From JBCDIQ01 sp039024295 (GTDB lineage Bacteria > Bacteroidota > Bacteroidia > J057), in the NCBI GenBank assembly GCA_039024295.1, contig JBCDIQ010000039.1, positions 1 to 22,872 of the forward strand: 22,872 bases of DNA, written 5' to 3'. Each line of letters starts with the position of its first letter. Within the stretch, counting starts at the first letter, position 1. A program made the translations under genes and the position numbers. Under the pieces are notes generated by a model. That model ran no database searches, was not told the origin of the DNA, and saw only the letters and a program-made list of their open reading frames with translations. This document shows, piece by piece, positions 1 to 9,609 of this stretch.

Positions 1-410
1 CGCCTGACTTCTTTGTAGAGTCCAGATCGTGTTCCGGGGTGAACCACCTGAATCTCCAGAGCGGGCATGACGAATCTGCCGGATTCTTTCTGGGCGAGTT
101 GCCCTGCTTCTCCCATGCGTGCGGCTTGGGCAGGAGAATTTACCAGAAAAATAAAGTATTTCTTTTCTGGACTGAAGTCGAGCAGTCGCCCAACTTCGAA
201 TCGAGCCAGTTCTGCATACCTGGCACAAATTTTAGCTTCTGCACCAAAGCCTTCTGGATAATATACCTCAAAGTTCTCTGAGCCGACCGCTTTCCAAGGA
301 ATGGGTTCTGTTGAAGGATAAACTAGCTGAGCCTGGGTATTTCCAACGGTAAGAAGTAACAAAAACAAGGCAAGCAGGGGAACTGCAAATTGGTGGCGGA
401 CGGTAACCAT
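1..410 (-). CDS. Secreted protein, N-terminal part (runs off window start)
   Basis: I translated this by hand from the complementary strand. It starts at an ATG (410-408) and stays open to the window edge, giving 136 residues. The first ~28 residues form a clear signal peptide: basic start (VRHQ), hydrophobic core rich in Leu, then an end at TQAQ, so the protein leaves the cytoplasm by Sec. The mature part begins with a segment containing PWKAVGSENFEVYYPEGFG and then a helix with ARYAELARFEVGRLL, followed by a strand KYFIFLVNS. This pattern (Trp, then NFEVYY, then an Ala/Glu helix and a strand ending in NS) resembles the N-terminal domain in front of TolB/WD40-like beta-propellers in many Bacteroidota secreted proteins. 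The propeller itself would be outside the window, so that assignment is inference. It lies 120 bases downstream of the FAD oxidoreductase on the same strand and could be co-transcribed with it. Confidence 0.75.
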   Translation of the reverse strand, partial: MVTVRHQFAVPLLALFLLLLTVGNTQAQLVYPSTEPIPWKAVGSENFEVYYPEGFGAEAKICARYAELARFEVGRLLDFSPEKKYFIFLVNSPAQAARMGEAGQLAQKESGRFVMPALEIQVVHPGTRSGLYKEVR

Positions 411-530
411 GAATTGACGATTAGATGATTTTTCGCACGTAGTATTCTATATGTGTCGGTTTTGTGGCAGATGGCGATTTATTTCTTGGAACTTTATTTT
501 TCCTAATTCTAAATCGTCATTTAAATTAGA

Positions 531-1601
531 TTATTTCTCAAAACGGTTCAAGTGTACTTCTTCCGGGATATTACGCGTCTTTCCTAAAAGATATTCACAC
601 ATGACGTTGGAAAACCTAGGTGCGTACAAAACGCCCTTGCTGCCGAATCCTGTAAAGATATGTACGAAAGAATGTTGGGAATGGGTGCCTAGAATGGGTT
701 TTCTATCTGGAGTAGTGGGACGAATGCCTGCTTGATGGGTCAGAATACGCTTTGGGGGTGGAAGTGCAGCACCTAGGTGGGCCAAAATTTCTTCTTTCCC
801 TTCTTTTGAGGGGTCCTTTATGGTAAACTGATTGCGGTAAGTGGCTCCTACAACATATTGGTGGTTCTGTTTAGGGATTACATATACCTTTCTTGACAAT
901 ACAAAGGGTAATTGCCATTCAGGTGCATGTACCAGGAGGGTTTCTCCTTTATTTGGAATGATGGGAATCTTGGGAAATAATTCATTGGAAACACTGCGGT
1001 AACCTGTAGAAAAGATAAGTTCGTCAAAGTCCAGCCAACCGGAAGAAAACTTTACGCGTTTGGAAGTTAAATCAAGGTCTGAAACATTAACTGTTTCAGG
1101 GTAGATTGTTATGAATCCTTTCTGCTGCAGCTTAATTTTTAAGGCTGCCAGGAAGTCGTTTATCTCAAGCCAGCCGCACTGTTGAATCATGATTCCCCCG
1201 TGAGGATTGGTGAGCGTCGAAGGTAGCAGCGGGGTTTCTTGAAATGATGCAAATGGTTTGAAGCGAGACTCCTGAATGCGATTTAGCCATTTATTATATT
1301 CGCCTACTGCTTTGAAAGGACGGTAGATTGGAGAAAAGTGCAAATGCTTGGAAAGCGAAGAAAAAAGGGGATGTTCGAAAAAATCGTTCAGTCCGGCTAA
1401 CAACTCGGGTGCCCGCCATGACAATGCGCCAAACCTTCCGGTAATTACATTAAATAAGCCTGCTGCCACTCGGGAAGCAGCATGAGGGTCTGTATCGTCA
1501 GCCAGGTGTACATGATGGCCTCTGGCTGCAAGTTGAGCTGCCAGAAAGCTACCTCCCAGTCCACCTCCAATGATTAAATAGTCTTTTGCTCCTGGTTTCA
1601 T
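531..1601 (-). CDS. FAD-dependent oxidoreductase, DAO family
   Basis: A 356-residue cytoplasmic flavoenzyme with no signal peptide. Residues 8-17 (YLIIGGGLGG) form the Rossmann dinucleotide-binding fingerprint GxGxxG that holds the ADP part of FAD. Near the C-terminus, GIRPTTPDRKPILG (about 292-305) and GFGSKG (318-323) match the second FAD-contacting segment of the D-amino-acid oxidase/glycine oxidase/MnmC-C superfamily (PF01266). Length is normal for the family. Such enzymes oxidise C-N bonds of amines or amino acids with O2 or another acceptor. The substrate cannot be read from sequence: glycine oxidase (ThiO)-like or tRNA-modifying MnmC2-like activity are both possible, but no thiamine or tRNA-modification gene is nearby. 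The start is the ATG directly before KPGAKDY; there is no strong Shine-Dalgarno. The gene is divergent from the large secreted protein at 2060. Confidence 0.85.
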   Translation of the reverse strand: MKPGAKDYLIIGGGLGGSFLAAQLAARGHHVHLADDTDPHAASRVAAGLFNVITGRFGALSWRAPELLAGLNDFFEHPLFSSLSKHLHFSPIYRPFKAVGEYNKWLNRIQESRFKPFASFQETPLLPSTLTNPHGGIMIQQCGWLEINDFLAALKIKLQQKGFITIYPETVNVSDLDLTSKRVKFSSGWLDFDELIFSTGYRSVSNELFPKIPIIPNKGETLLVHAPEWQLPFVLSRKVYVIPKQNHQYVVGATYRNQFTIKDPSKEGKEEILAHLGAALPPPKRILTHQAGIRPTTPDRKPILGTHSQHSFVHIFTGFGSKGVLYAPRFSNVMCEYLLGKTRNIPEEVHLNRFEK

Positions 1602-2059
1602 TTGCCTGGGTTTTTCTCGATCGTCATATTGAATTATCTCTATTTTTAACCTGGTATTTTTTGGTAAATGTATGGGAATTCTTTTACTTTAAAATTCGAC
1701 AGCCAACTTTAAACCCTAACATCAGCGTTTTAAGAAAGTTTTTGATCTTTTAGCCTAAATATTTAAGAGTCTGTGACTCTTGACTTTTTATCAATAAAAG
1801 TAAAAACTGCCCATTTAAGCCAGCTGCAATTCATGATCACGTACGCCATAACTCATTCATGAAAACCCTTGCTAGACAGTGTATGATTTAATTTTTACCT
1901 TTTCCCCTTATTTAATACATGTTCGCAATACCTGCTGGGTAGACTCAGCGGGATAAATGCGTTGTGAACCAATGAATTGACCTCTGTCTTCTGTTTGTGT
2001 TTCAAACTGTTAATAATTGAAGTCCTATTTCCCTATCTATTAATCAAATCCCGATTGAA
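1602..2059. other. Divergent intergenic region, 458 bases
   Basis: AT-rich spacer between the minus-strand FAD oxidoreductase and the plus-strand giant secreted protein; it should hold both promoters. I found no perfect TAnnTTTG box on either strand. The nearest plus-strand candidate is a TTTG at 1994-1997 followed by TAATAATTG from 2011, which is a weak match with short spacing. A perfect 7-base inverted repeat lies at 1765-1781 (listed separately). No convincing ORF or RNA gene was seen. Confidence 0.6.
1765..1781. promoter_or_regulatory. Perfect 17-base palindrome, possible operator
   Basis: AAGAGTC-tgt-GACTCTT: two perfect 7-base arms with a 3-base spacer, in the divergent spacer between two genes. 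The short spacer and lack of a following T-run make it look more like a dimeric regulator's binding site than a terminator. No regulator is identified. Confidence 0.3.
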
Positions 2060-5000
2060 ATGAGAAAACTGTTAACTTTTGTTATCGGGTTGGTGTTTAC
2101 AATGGGCTTTACCCAAGCTCAAATTAGTACCTTCCCGTACCAAGAAGATTTCGACAGCTGGACCACATGTCCTGCGACTAATGCGTGTCCTACTCCTTGT
2201 ACCCTTCCAGTAGCATCTGGATGGTCCAATGATCCGGCTACTGCTACTATTCGCGACTGGGTCATTGATAACGGAGGAACTCCTTCCGGTTCCACGGGTC
2301 CCTCAGTTGACCACACTACTGGTACATTCACCGGCAATTACCTGTTTGTTGAGACTTCAGGTGCCTGTAACAATGACACTGCGAACCTGAATACCCCTTG
2401 GTTCGACTTTTCAAACGTGCCCAGTCCATCTGTTCGTTGGTGGTACCATATGTTTGGTACTAGCATGGGAACCATGCACCTGGACGTCGATACCTCCGGG
2501 AACACTCCCTGGATTCGCGATGTTATCCCTCCATTTACTGATAATCAGGACATCTGGCAATTACAAGCCGTTCTACTTTGTCAGTTTGGCGGATTAGATA
2601 GTGTGCGTTTTCGTATTCGTGGTACCACTGGTACTTCTTTCTTCAGCGATATGGCTGTAGATGACTTCGAGGTGTTGGGCAATCCGTTGGTAGATGCAGG
2701 TATTGCTGCAGTACAAAGCCCAACAGTTCCTACCTGTACCTTTGGTAGTAACCCTCTGCAGGTTGTACTACAAAACTTTGCCTGTTCTCCAATTGACTCG
2801 GCCATCATTGGATGGTCACTGAATGGCGTTACACAGACGCCTATTAACTACCGACCAACCACTCCTGTTGCTCCAGGTGGATTTGCTCAGGTAACTTTGG
2901 GAACCTTCTCTTTCTCAAACGGGGATAGCATTAAAGTATGGACTTCTCTTCCCAACGGAATTGTAGATAATTCTAACTTGAATGATACCACCAGGTTATT
3001 GCTGTCTGGTGGACTTAGCGGTACTTATACCATCAATTCAGCTACTGCTACAGGTGGTACCAATTTCCAGAGCTTTAGCGATGCGGTAACCGCATTGAAT
3101 ACTTTTGGGGTTTGTGGACCAACCGTTTTTAATGTAACAGCAGGTTCTGGTCCATATATTGAGCAGGTTGTATTAGGAACCATAACAGGTGCATCTGCCT
3201 TAAATACAATTACCTTCAATGGTGGTTCCACCAAAGAGGAAATCTATACCACTACAGCTCCCGCCAGCCAGCGTGCAGTAATTGAGCTGAATGGTGCCAG
3301 CTTCGTAACCCTAAGAAACCTGAAGATTTCTAACTCATCGCCTACCTATGGTTTAGGGGTCTTGTTGACCAATCAGTCAGACTTCAACACCATTGATAGC
3401 TGCGTGATTGTTGTTGACTCTGCATTGGCTACTACTTCTACTTTCCGGATTCCTATCGTGGTAGGTGTACCTACTTCTATTTTCACCAACTCAACCAGTG
3501 GTGAATTTAATACCATTACTAATAACTACACTCTGGGAGGATACACCAGTCTTAGCATGCGTTATCAAAGTACAACGGTAAAATCCCGCGGTAATGTAAT
3601 CACAGGGAACACCTTTGAAGATGCATCTACTTATGGTTTCAGGTTATATGCAATGGATACCCTGGTTGTGAGCCAGAACACTGTGACCATGCAGAATAAC
3701 CGGACAGGTGGATTTGGATACGGGATGGATTTCCAGTATTGTGATAACTTCACGGTAGAGGAAAACGTCATTACTGGATTTCCACAATACGGTATGTACT
3801 TCCTTGCTGGTAACTATCAGGCGAACAGTTCCAATGGGGACAGAAGCCGGGTAGTGAATAACATGATTTCTAAAGGGGCTGCTGGTACTGGTTCTAACTT
3901 TCAGTATGGATTGTGGCTGACCACTTTCTGTCGCGACATGGACATTTGGCACAACAGTGTTAGTATTAATGCGCCTAATGCTTCCAGTTGCCGTGGTTTC
4001 TATACTTCAAGTACCACCATCGTTCGCCTGGATGTACGGAACAACTCTTTTGCTGTATTCAATCAGGGGGATGCACTTTACCTTTCCTCTGCTGCAGTTG
4101 TGGATACCCTTGACTTTAACAACTACTACAACTTTGATACCGCTCAGGTGATCTGGATTGCTGGTGGTCTTGGTTTAGGTTCATACAAATCTGGTGCTGC
4201 AAACGCCAACTCTGATTACGGAGATCCTGGATATGTAGACAATGAACTGGACTTGCACACTAAATCTCCACAGTTGAATGACAAAGGCGATAACAGTGTA
4301 GGTATCACAATTGACATTGATGGAGACACCCGTCCGTTTGGTAGTGCGCTCATCGTAGACATGGGAGCGGATGAATTTGAGCCCCCTCGTACAGATGCCG
4401 GGGTAACTGCTTTGGTTACGCCAGTATTACCGATTTGTGTTGGTAGTCAGACCATTTGTGTAGAGTTCACCAACTTTGGCCTTGACACCATTGACACCAT
4501 TGACGTTAAGTGGAGTGTTAATGGAGTTGCCCAGACTACTGCTACACTAACTAATTTGAGCTTGCCAACTGGTGGTACCGATACAGTTTGTTTAGGTAGC
4601 TTCACCTTTGCTGCTGCTACTAACTACGACTTCCTGTTTTACACTGATGATCCCAACAACTCCATTGATGAGGATAATGCGAATGATACGTTGAGCTTAC
4701 TGCAACTGCAGACAGGTCTGCCAGGTGGTACTTACACCATCGACTCTGCTGTAGCTACAGGTGGTACTAACTACCAGTCTTTTGAAGATGCTGCTGACGC
4801 CTTAAACCGCTTTGGTATTTGCGGCCCAGTTGTGTTCAACGTGGTAGCTAATAGTGGTCCTTACCAAAACATGATGATTCTGGAAAATGTACAAGGTACT
4901 TCTGCTACCAATACCATTACCTTCGATGGTGGTGCAACCAAGGAGCGTATTTTTGTAAACACTTCTCAGACCAGTACTGGTGAAAGAGCGGTAATTAAGG

Positions 5001-8000
5001 TGATCAATACAGACTATGTTTCTTTCAAGAATCTTTCTGTAAGTAACTGGTCAACCATTACTCCAACTACTACCTTCAATACATATGGCTATGGGTTCCA
5101 CTTCCTGGATGGATCAGACTTCAACGTTGTAGATAGCTGTTTCATTGAAGTAGATACTGGAAAAACTGCTACTTCAGCAAACTTTGCTGGTATCGTTGCT
5201 GCCGGAACTGGCTTTGCTACTTCTCAGGCAACAACTGCAGAAAACCTCACCATCACCAATAATGTCATTGACGGTGGGTACTACGGTGTTTCCATAACCT
5301 ATACTGCCTTTAACGTGCTTGCTAATGGCAACCGGATTGAGAACAATGAGATCCGTGATTCTTATGTCTATGGTATCTATTCTTATGCCCAGAATGGAAT
5401 CCAAATCAACGGTAACCGAATCAACCTCAGGTTAATTCCAGGGATTACCAGTACGTTTGGATACGGTATTTATCAGGGATACAATGATGACTTTAAAGTA
5501 ATTGGAAACTTCATAAGTGATCCTAAACTTTATGGTATTTTCTGTTTTGCTGCCAACCAAACTGTCCCTCCTGGTACGCGTTCTCAGTACATCAATAACA
5601 TGATCTTTGGTTCATGGACGAACGGTACTCCTTATGGAATGTACTTCTCTTCCAATGTAGATGATGTGGATGTGTTCCATAACAGTATTGCAATGACCTC
5701 CGGTAACGCTCGTAGTCTGTACTCCTTCAGTACGACAACAAGCGGTCTTGACATTCGAAACAATGTCTTTGCAAACTTTAACAGCGGGTTGTTTGCCTGT
5801 GACATCCGTCAGACCTCTCAGGTGACTACATTTGATTATAACTGTTTCTACAATGCAGGTGATACCACTGACTTGATCTACTTTGGTCAGCCATACGGTT
5901 CTGCTACCTATCAGGGAGCAGGTACCGCGAACAGCAACTCCGTAGACGGTGATCCTGGATATATTGATCCATTGACCGACCTTCACGTCTTGGGTGGTTT
6001 GCTTATCAATGAGCGTGGTCAAAACTCTGTAGGTATCTCTACTGACATTGATGGAGATGCTCGTCCTTCTGTTGGTGCCCTGATTGTAGACATGGGCGCA
6101 GATGAGTTCGAACCAGTTCGTCTGGATGCAGCTCTTCTTGGTTTCCGTACACCACAGACAGGTTGTGGACTCGATGACTCTACAGACGTTACCCTAAGTA
6201 TTTTGAATAATGGTATTGATACGATCAGAAATGTTGGTGTATCCTATCGCTTAGGTGGGGTAGTTATTACTGATACCATCCGTCAGGCAATTCCTCCAGG
6301 TGTAGTCTTCAACTACGTGATGAGCCAGACTGCTAACTTGTTGGCTGCTGGTACCTATACTTTTGACGCATGGGTAGGACTTCCTGGTGATACCCTACAG
6401 TTCAATGACTCTACGTTTAACTACGATGTAACCAACCGTAGCTTCACCATTACTACCTATCCTTACGATCAGGATTTTGAGGATACTGCTGCCTTCAGTC
6501 CCAACAATGGATTTACCGTTGCTGACCGTGGTGGTGCTGCCATTACCTTCGGTGCCGGGTGGGAAAATGACCAGAATGACCAGCCAGCTGCTGACTGGCA
6601 GGCACGTTCTGCGAATACCCCTAACTTTGCTACTGGACCAAATGGTGACCATACCACAGGTGGAGGTACCTACTTATATGTAGATGACCAGCGAGAAGGA
6701 ACCGTGAACCTGCTGACACCTTGTTTCGACTTTACCAACCTGAATGCACCACAGTTCAGCTTCTGGTATAGTACGTTCAATCGCTTTACCTTCTTCACCG
6801 ACAACGAACTACACATTGACCTGTTTGTAAACGGTGCATACATCCTGGACATCATTCCTCCGATTTTGAGTGAAAGTGATACTACTTGGAGGTTCCAGAA
6901 CATTGACCTACGTGCGTACAAAGGGCAGATCGTCAACCTGCGCTTCCGCTACGAAGGGTCTAACGGTTCTGGTACATCTCATGACCTTGCCATTGATGAT
7001 ATCAATATCTTTGACCTGCCACCAGACGATATCGGTGCTGTAGCCCTGATAGAGCCTACTTCAGGTCTGTGTGGAGATAGCATGATGAACGTTAGGGTCC
7101 AGGTGGAAAACTTTGGTTTTGAAGCACAAGACAGCTTTGGCGTCTTCGTCAGAATTGATGGTTCTCTCAGTACCACGTTAAGCACAGTATACCGCGACAC
7201 CCTGTTGCCTGATACTTCTGACATCGTGGATATGGGTACAATCAATACCTATGCAGGTGGTAGCTATGTCTTTACTGCATATACCGTGATGCCTTCTGAC
7301 GCGGATTCCACCAATGACACTGTTTTTGTTGGTACGATTCAGGTTCAGGGAATTCCTGCTGCGCCAACTGCAACGGGTGCCCTTACTTGTCAGCCAGATT
7401 CACTGAAATTGTTTGTGGATCAGGATACAACCACTGTATTCTACTGGTATGACAGCATAGGTGGCCAGCCAATATTTATTGGGGATACACTTAGTACCGG
7501 CTTGATCACCAGCACTCAGACCTATTTTGTACAGAGCAATGCCTTCTTGGGAGATACCTTGACGACAACATTTGCCGCAGGTAACGGCCAGGATGGTAAC
7601 ATGTTTGACATCACTGCAGTGAGTGGCATTGTTCAGGTTGACAGTTTCGATGTACACATAAATGGTACAGGTAGTAATACCGTTGAGGTATACTATGTAA
7701 CAGGTGGTGGTTCTTACGTCGGTAATGAAACCAATGCTGCTGCATGGACCCTCCTTGGTAGTGCAACTGTGACAGGTGCTGGTACAGGTAACCCAACCCG
7801 CGTACCTGTGGGTGGTTTAACCATCTCTCCTGGACAGACCTTCGGATTGTATGTAACTTCTACCACTGGTGGTTTTGCCTATACCAATGGTGGTGCGCCA
7901 ATTACAACCATTGCCAATAACGACATCTCACTTGACCTGGGTGTTGGTAAAAGCTATCCGTTTGGACTTACCTTCAGCCCTCGTATCTGGAACGGTATTG

Positions 8001-9382
8001 TGCACTATTCAAGACCTGGTTGCCCAAGTCCATTCACTACTGTAAACGCTGTTGTATCCGCTACACCCCCACTTAGCCTCGGTCCTGATGTGACCACTTG
8101 TGGTGCTGTACCATTGACTGCAACTCCGGGTCCTTACAGTTATGCGTGGAATACCGGTGACACCACTCAGGCCATCACAGCTACTACTACAGGTACCTAT
8201 TCTGTTGTAGTGACTGACCCTGCAGGATGTACAAATACTGATACCATTAACGTATTCACTAACCCCAAACCTCCATTGAGCCTTGGGGCAGATACTACTT
8301 CTTGTGGTAGTGTATTGTTGGATGCTGGAAACCCAGGCTTCACGACCAGTTGGAGTAACGGTCCTCAAACGCAGACCAACCTCATTACCCAGAGTGGTTC
8401 GTACTCTGTAATTGTACAGAATCCAGTAACAGGTTGTGATAATACGGATACCATCAACGTAACCATTAATCCACAGCCTCCGGTAGACCTCGGTCCTGAC
8501 CGTACTGCTTGTGATGAGGAAGTGCTTACGTTGAACAACCCGAATGACGCTGTGATTTGGTCAAATGGTGATACCACTCAAAGTATCACAGTGAATACTT
8601 CTGGTGCGGTATTCGTAGACGTCACAAACTCCTTTGGTTGTGTAGGAACAGACACAGTTCTATTGACTGTTACGCCATCACCTACGGTTGACCTTGGCCT
8701 GGATACCACAGAATGTGATGTCTATGTAATTGATGCTGGTAATCCTGGTGCTACCTATGCCTGGAGCGATGGAAATACCCAGCAAACCAACATTGTCTCC
8801 ACCTCTGGCACTTACAGTGTAAAAGTGACTGACAACAACGGTTGTGAAGGTTTTGATACCGTAAACGTTAATATCATCACTGCACCAACAGCGTTTGGTT
8901 ACATTGTGAACCAGCCGGGTACTTATGTTACGTTTGGTGACTCCTCCAAAGGTGGCAACCTGACTTACGACTGGGACTTTGGTGATGGTAATAGCAGCAC
9001 GCTGCCGAATCCTACCCACAATTATGGTCAGTCAGGTGCATTCACCGTGACATTGACTGTGGACAATAAGTGTGGTACTTCTCAAATCATCTTTGAAGTA
9101 ATTTCCTTCGTAGGTATTGAAGACGAGATTCTTGCTAACAGCATTTCTCTCTATCCGAATCCTACCAACGGTATCTTCAATATATCTGTCGATGGCTTGA
9201 ACGAAGATGTGGAAGTGAGCGTATCTGATGCTCGTGGACGAGTGGTTCATGAGTCCCTCATTGAGGCTACTAATCAAACTCAGGCTACTCAGGTAGACCT
9301 TAGTACAGTTGCTGAAGGTGTTTACCTCGTGAAATTCCAGGTAGATAACCGTATCTCAGTTCGTAAATTGATTGTGCGCTAA
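2060..9382 (+). CDS. Giant T9SS-secreted multidomain protein with two beta-helix domains
   Basis: A 2440-residue exported protein. Visible layout: signal peptide 1-21 ending TQAQ; MAM-like jelly-roll 22-209; CARDB-like Ig fold 212-316; right-handed parallel beta-helix 317-777 closing with IDIDGDTRP...GADEFEP; second CARDB 778-886; second beta-helix 887-1354 with the same closing motif; third CARDB 1355-1461; second MAM-like 1462-1655; fourth CARDB 1658-1764; Ig-like 1765-1830; unnamed domain 1832-1983; four Cys-containing Ig-like repeats about 2003-2273; PKD 2274-2350 with YDWDFGDG; T9SS type A sorting domain 2351-2440 with LYPNPTNG and basic end KLIVR. The family path is Sec export, then T9SS passage across the outer membrane with sorting-domain removal. 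The role is probably adhesion, surface coat or glycan binding; no catalytic residues can be named. The start is the ATG that gives the signal peptide. A terminator follows directly. Confidence 0.93.
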   Translation: MRKLLTFVIGLVFTMGFTQAQISTFPYQEDFDSWTTCPATNACPTPCTLPVASGWSNDPATATIRDWVIDNGGTPSGSTGPSVDHTTGTFTGNYLFVETSGACNNDTANLNTPWFDFSNVPSPSVRWWYHMFGTSMGTMHLDVDTSGNTPWIRDVIPPFTDNQDIWQLQAVLLCQFGGLDSVRFRIRGTTGTSFFSDMAVDDFEVLGNPLVDAGIAAVQSPTVPTCTFGSNPLQVVLQNFACSPIDSAIIGWSLNGVTQTPINYRPTTPVAPGGFAQVTLGTFSFSNGDSIKVWTSLPNGIVDNSNLNDTTRLLLSGGLSGTYTINSATATGGTNFQSFSDAVTALNTFGVCGPTVFNVTAGSGPYIEQVVLGTITGASALNTITFNGGSTKEEIYTTTAPASQRAVIELNGASFVTLRNLKISNSSPTYGLGVLLTNQSDFNTIDSCVIVVDSALATTSTFRIPIVVGVPTSIFTNSTSGEFNTITNNYTLGGYTSLSMRYQSTTVKSRGNVITGNTFEDASTYGFRLYAMDTLVVSQNTVTMQNNRTGGFGYGMDFQYCDNFTVEENVITGFPQYGMYFLAGNYQANSSNGDRSRVVNNMISKGAAGTGSNFQYGLWLTTFCRDMDIWHNSVSINAPNASSCRGFYTSSTTIVRLDVRNNSFAVFNQGDALYLSSAAVVDTLDFNNYYNFDTAQVIWIAGGLGLGSYKSGAANANSDYGDPGYVDNELDLHTKSPQLNDKGDNSVGITIDIDGDTRPFGSALIVDMGADEFEPPRTDAGVTALVTPVLPICVGSQTICVEFTNFGLDTIDTIDVKWSVNGVAQTTATLTNLSLPTGGTDTVCLGSFTFAAATNYDFLFYTDDPNNSIDEDNANDTLSLLQLQTGLPGGTYTIDSAVATGGTNYQSFEDAADALNRFGICGPVVFNVVANSGPYQNMMILENVQGTSATNTITFDGGATKERIFVNTSQTSTGERAVIKVINTDYVSFKNLSVSNWSTITPTTTFNTYGYGFHFLDGSDFNVVDSCFIEVDTGKTATSANFAGIVAAGTGFATSQATTAENLTITNNVIDGGYYGVSITYTAFNVLANGNRIENNEIRDSYVYGIYSYAQNGIQINGNRINLRLIPGITSTFGYGIYQGYNDDFKVIGNFISDPKLYGIFCFAANQTVPPGTRSQYINNMIFGSWTNGTPYGMYFSSNVDDVDVFHNSIAMTSGNARSLYSFSTTTSGLDIRNNVFANFNSGLFACDIRQTSQVTTFDYNCFYNAGDTTDLIYFGQPYGSATYQGAGTANSNSVDGDPGYIDPLTDLHVLGGLLINERGQNSVGISTDIDGDARPSVGALIVDMGADEFEPVRLDAALLGFRTPQTGCGLDDSTDVTLSILNNGIDTIRNVGVSYRLGGVVITDTIRQAIPPGVVFNYVMSQTANLLAAGTYTFDAWVGLPGDTLQFNDSTFNYDVTNRSFTITTYPYDQDFEDTAAFSPNNGFTVADRGGAAITFGAGWENDQNDQPAADWQARSANTPNFATGPNGDHTTGGGTYLYVDDQREGTVNLLTPCFDFTNLNAPQFSFWYSTFNRFTFFTDNELHIDLFVNGAYILDIIPPILSESDTTWRFQNIDLRAYKGQIVNLRFRYEGSNGSGTSHDLAIDDINIFDLPPDDIGAVALIEPTSGLCGDSMMNVRVQVENFGFEAQDSFGVFVRIDGSLSTTLSTVYRDTLLPDTSDIVDMGTINTYAGGSYVFTAYTVMPSDADSTNDTVFVGTIQVQGIPAAPTATGALTCQPDSLKLFVDQDTTTVFYWYDSIGGQPIFIGDTLSTGLITSTQTYFVQSNAFLGDTLTTTFAAGNGQDGNMFDITAVSGIVQVDSFDVHINGTGSNTVEVYYVTGGGSYVGNETNAAAWTLLGSATVTGAGTGNPTRVPVGGLTISPGQTFGLYVTSTTGGFAYTNGGAPITTIANNDISLDLGVGKSYPFGLTFSPRIWNGIVHYSRPGCPSPFTTVNAVVSATPPLSLGPDVTTCGAVPLTATPGPYSYAWNTGDTTQAITATTTGTYSVVVTDPAGCTNTDTINVFTNPKPPLSLGADTTSCGSVLLDAGNPGFTTSWSNGPQTQTNLITQSGSYSVIVQNPVTGCDNTDTINVTINPQPPVDLGPDRTACDEEVLTLNNPNDAVIWSNGDTTQSITVNTSGAVFVDVTNSFGCVGTDTVLLTVTPSPTVDLGLDTTECDVYVIDAGNPGATYAWSDGNTQQTNIVSTSGTYSVKVTDNNGCEGFDTVNVNIITAPTAFGYIVNQPGTYVTFGDSSKGGNLTYDWDFGDGNSSTLPNPTHNYGQSGAFTVTLTVDNKCGTSQIIFEVISFVGIEDEILANSISLYPNPTNGIFNISVDGLNEDVEVSVSDARGRVVHESLIEATNQTQATQVDLSTVAEGVYLVKFQVDNRISVRKLIVR
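2693..6121 (+). repeat. Internal tandem duplication of CARDB + beta-helix module
   Basis: Two successive modules of about 570 residues inside the giant protein: residues 212-777 and 778-1354. Each begins with DAGxxA...P, passes through a GGTYTI-S-x-ATGGTN(F/Y)QSF opening, then GxCGPxVFNVxA, then PbH1-like strands with many Asn, and ends with IDGDxRPxxxALIVDMGADEFEP. The order and spacing of landmarks agree from end to end, so this is one duplication, now divergent at the protein level. The closing motif is like that of choice-of-anchor Q beta-helix proteins. Confidence 0.8.
7553..8008 (+). other. Unnamed about 150-residue domain shared by both giant proteins (copy 1)
   Basis: Residues 1832-1983 of the 2440-residue protein. 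It starts with DTLTTTFAAGNGQDGNMFD and ends with RIWNGIVHY. In between are alternating strands, AAWTLLGSATVTG and GQTFGLYV. The other giant protein has a matching segment at 12457-12912. I do not recognise a named family. It looks like an all-beta sandwich and follows an Ig-like domain in both proteins. Confidence 0.6.
8066..8878 (+). repeat. Four tandem Ig-like repeats, about 68 residues each
   Basis: Repeats begin near residues 2003, 2071, 2140 and 2208 with variants of (S/V)DLGxDxTxC, then a central Y/W-x-W-S-N/D-G segment, an SGxYSVxVT strand and a second Cys in GC. The paired Cys probably form one disulfide per repeat. They form a stalk in front of the PKD and sorting domains. Confidence 0.75.
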
Positions 9383-9404
9383 ATTATTAGCACTTCTGAT
9401 ATTG

Positions 9405-9432
9405 AACCCCGAAGGGAAACCTTCGGGGTTTT
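9405..9432 (+). terminator. Intrinsic terminator after the 2440-residue protein
   Basis: An 11-base perfect stem (AACCCCGAAGG paired with CCTTCGGGGTT) closed by a GAAA loop of the GNRA class and running into TTTT. It begins 22 bases after the stop codon. Very strong. Confidence 0.92.
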
Positions 9433-9518
9433 GTCTTTGTGGAAATTGATTGTGGATATTTTCTTTCGAAGAAGTAGGAATTTTTATATAAATCATTGTC
9501 CTCTTTTTTTCTCAGGTT

Positions 9519-9547
9519 TTTGTTTTGAGGGAATTCACGTACTTTTA
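9519..9547 (+). promoter_or_regulatory. Possible Bacteroidota promoter of the 1590-residue protein
   Basis: TTTG (9519-9522), 17 bases, then TACTTTTA (9540-9547), 7 of 8 to the TAnnTTTG -7 box. Predicted start of transcription is near 9554, about 55 bases before the ATG at 9610. It lies just after the upstream terminator, so a new promoter is needed here. Confidence 0.35.
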
Positions 9548-9609
9548 TACAATCTTCCGGATTTATTCTGTTGCATAAGCACCTATTTCTATCACTTTAT
9601 ACCATCGCT

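Noticed and set aside
451..735. Plus-strand open frame overlapping the FAD oxidoreductase 3' end
   Set aside because: It is antisense to the C-terminal FAD-contacting segment of a clear enzyme and has no recognisable features.
5612..6022. Long open frames on the opposite strand of the giant genes
   Set aside because: They overlap well-supported domains, have low-complexity Thr/Val/Ser content from reverse reading of repeat-rich codons, and show no recognisable family.
9571..9609. Upstream ATG extending the 1590-residue protein by 13 residues
   Set aside because: ATG 9610 gives a normal signal peptide with a basic start; the extension adds a sequence not expected before a signal peptide.
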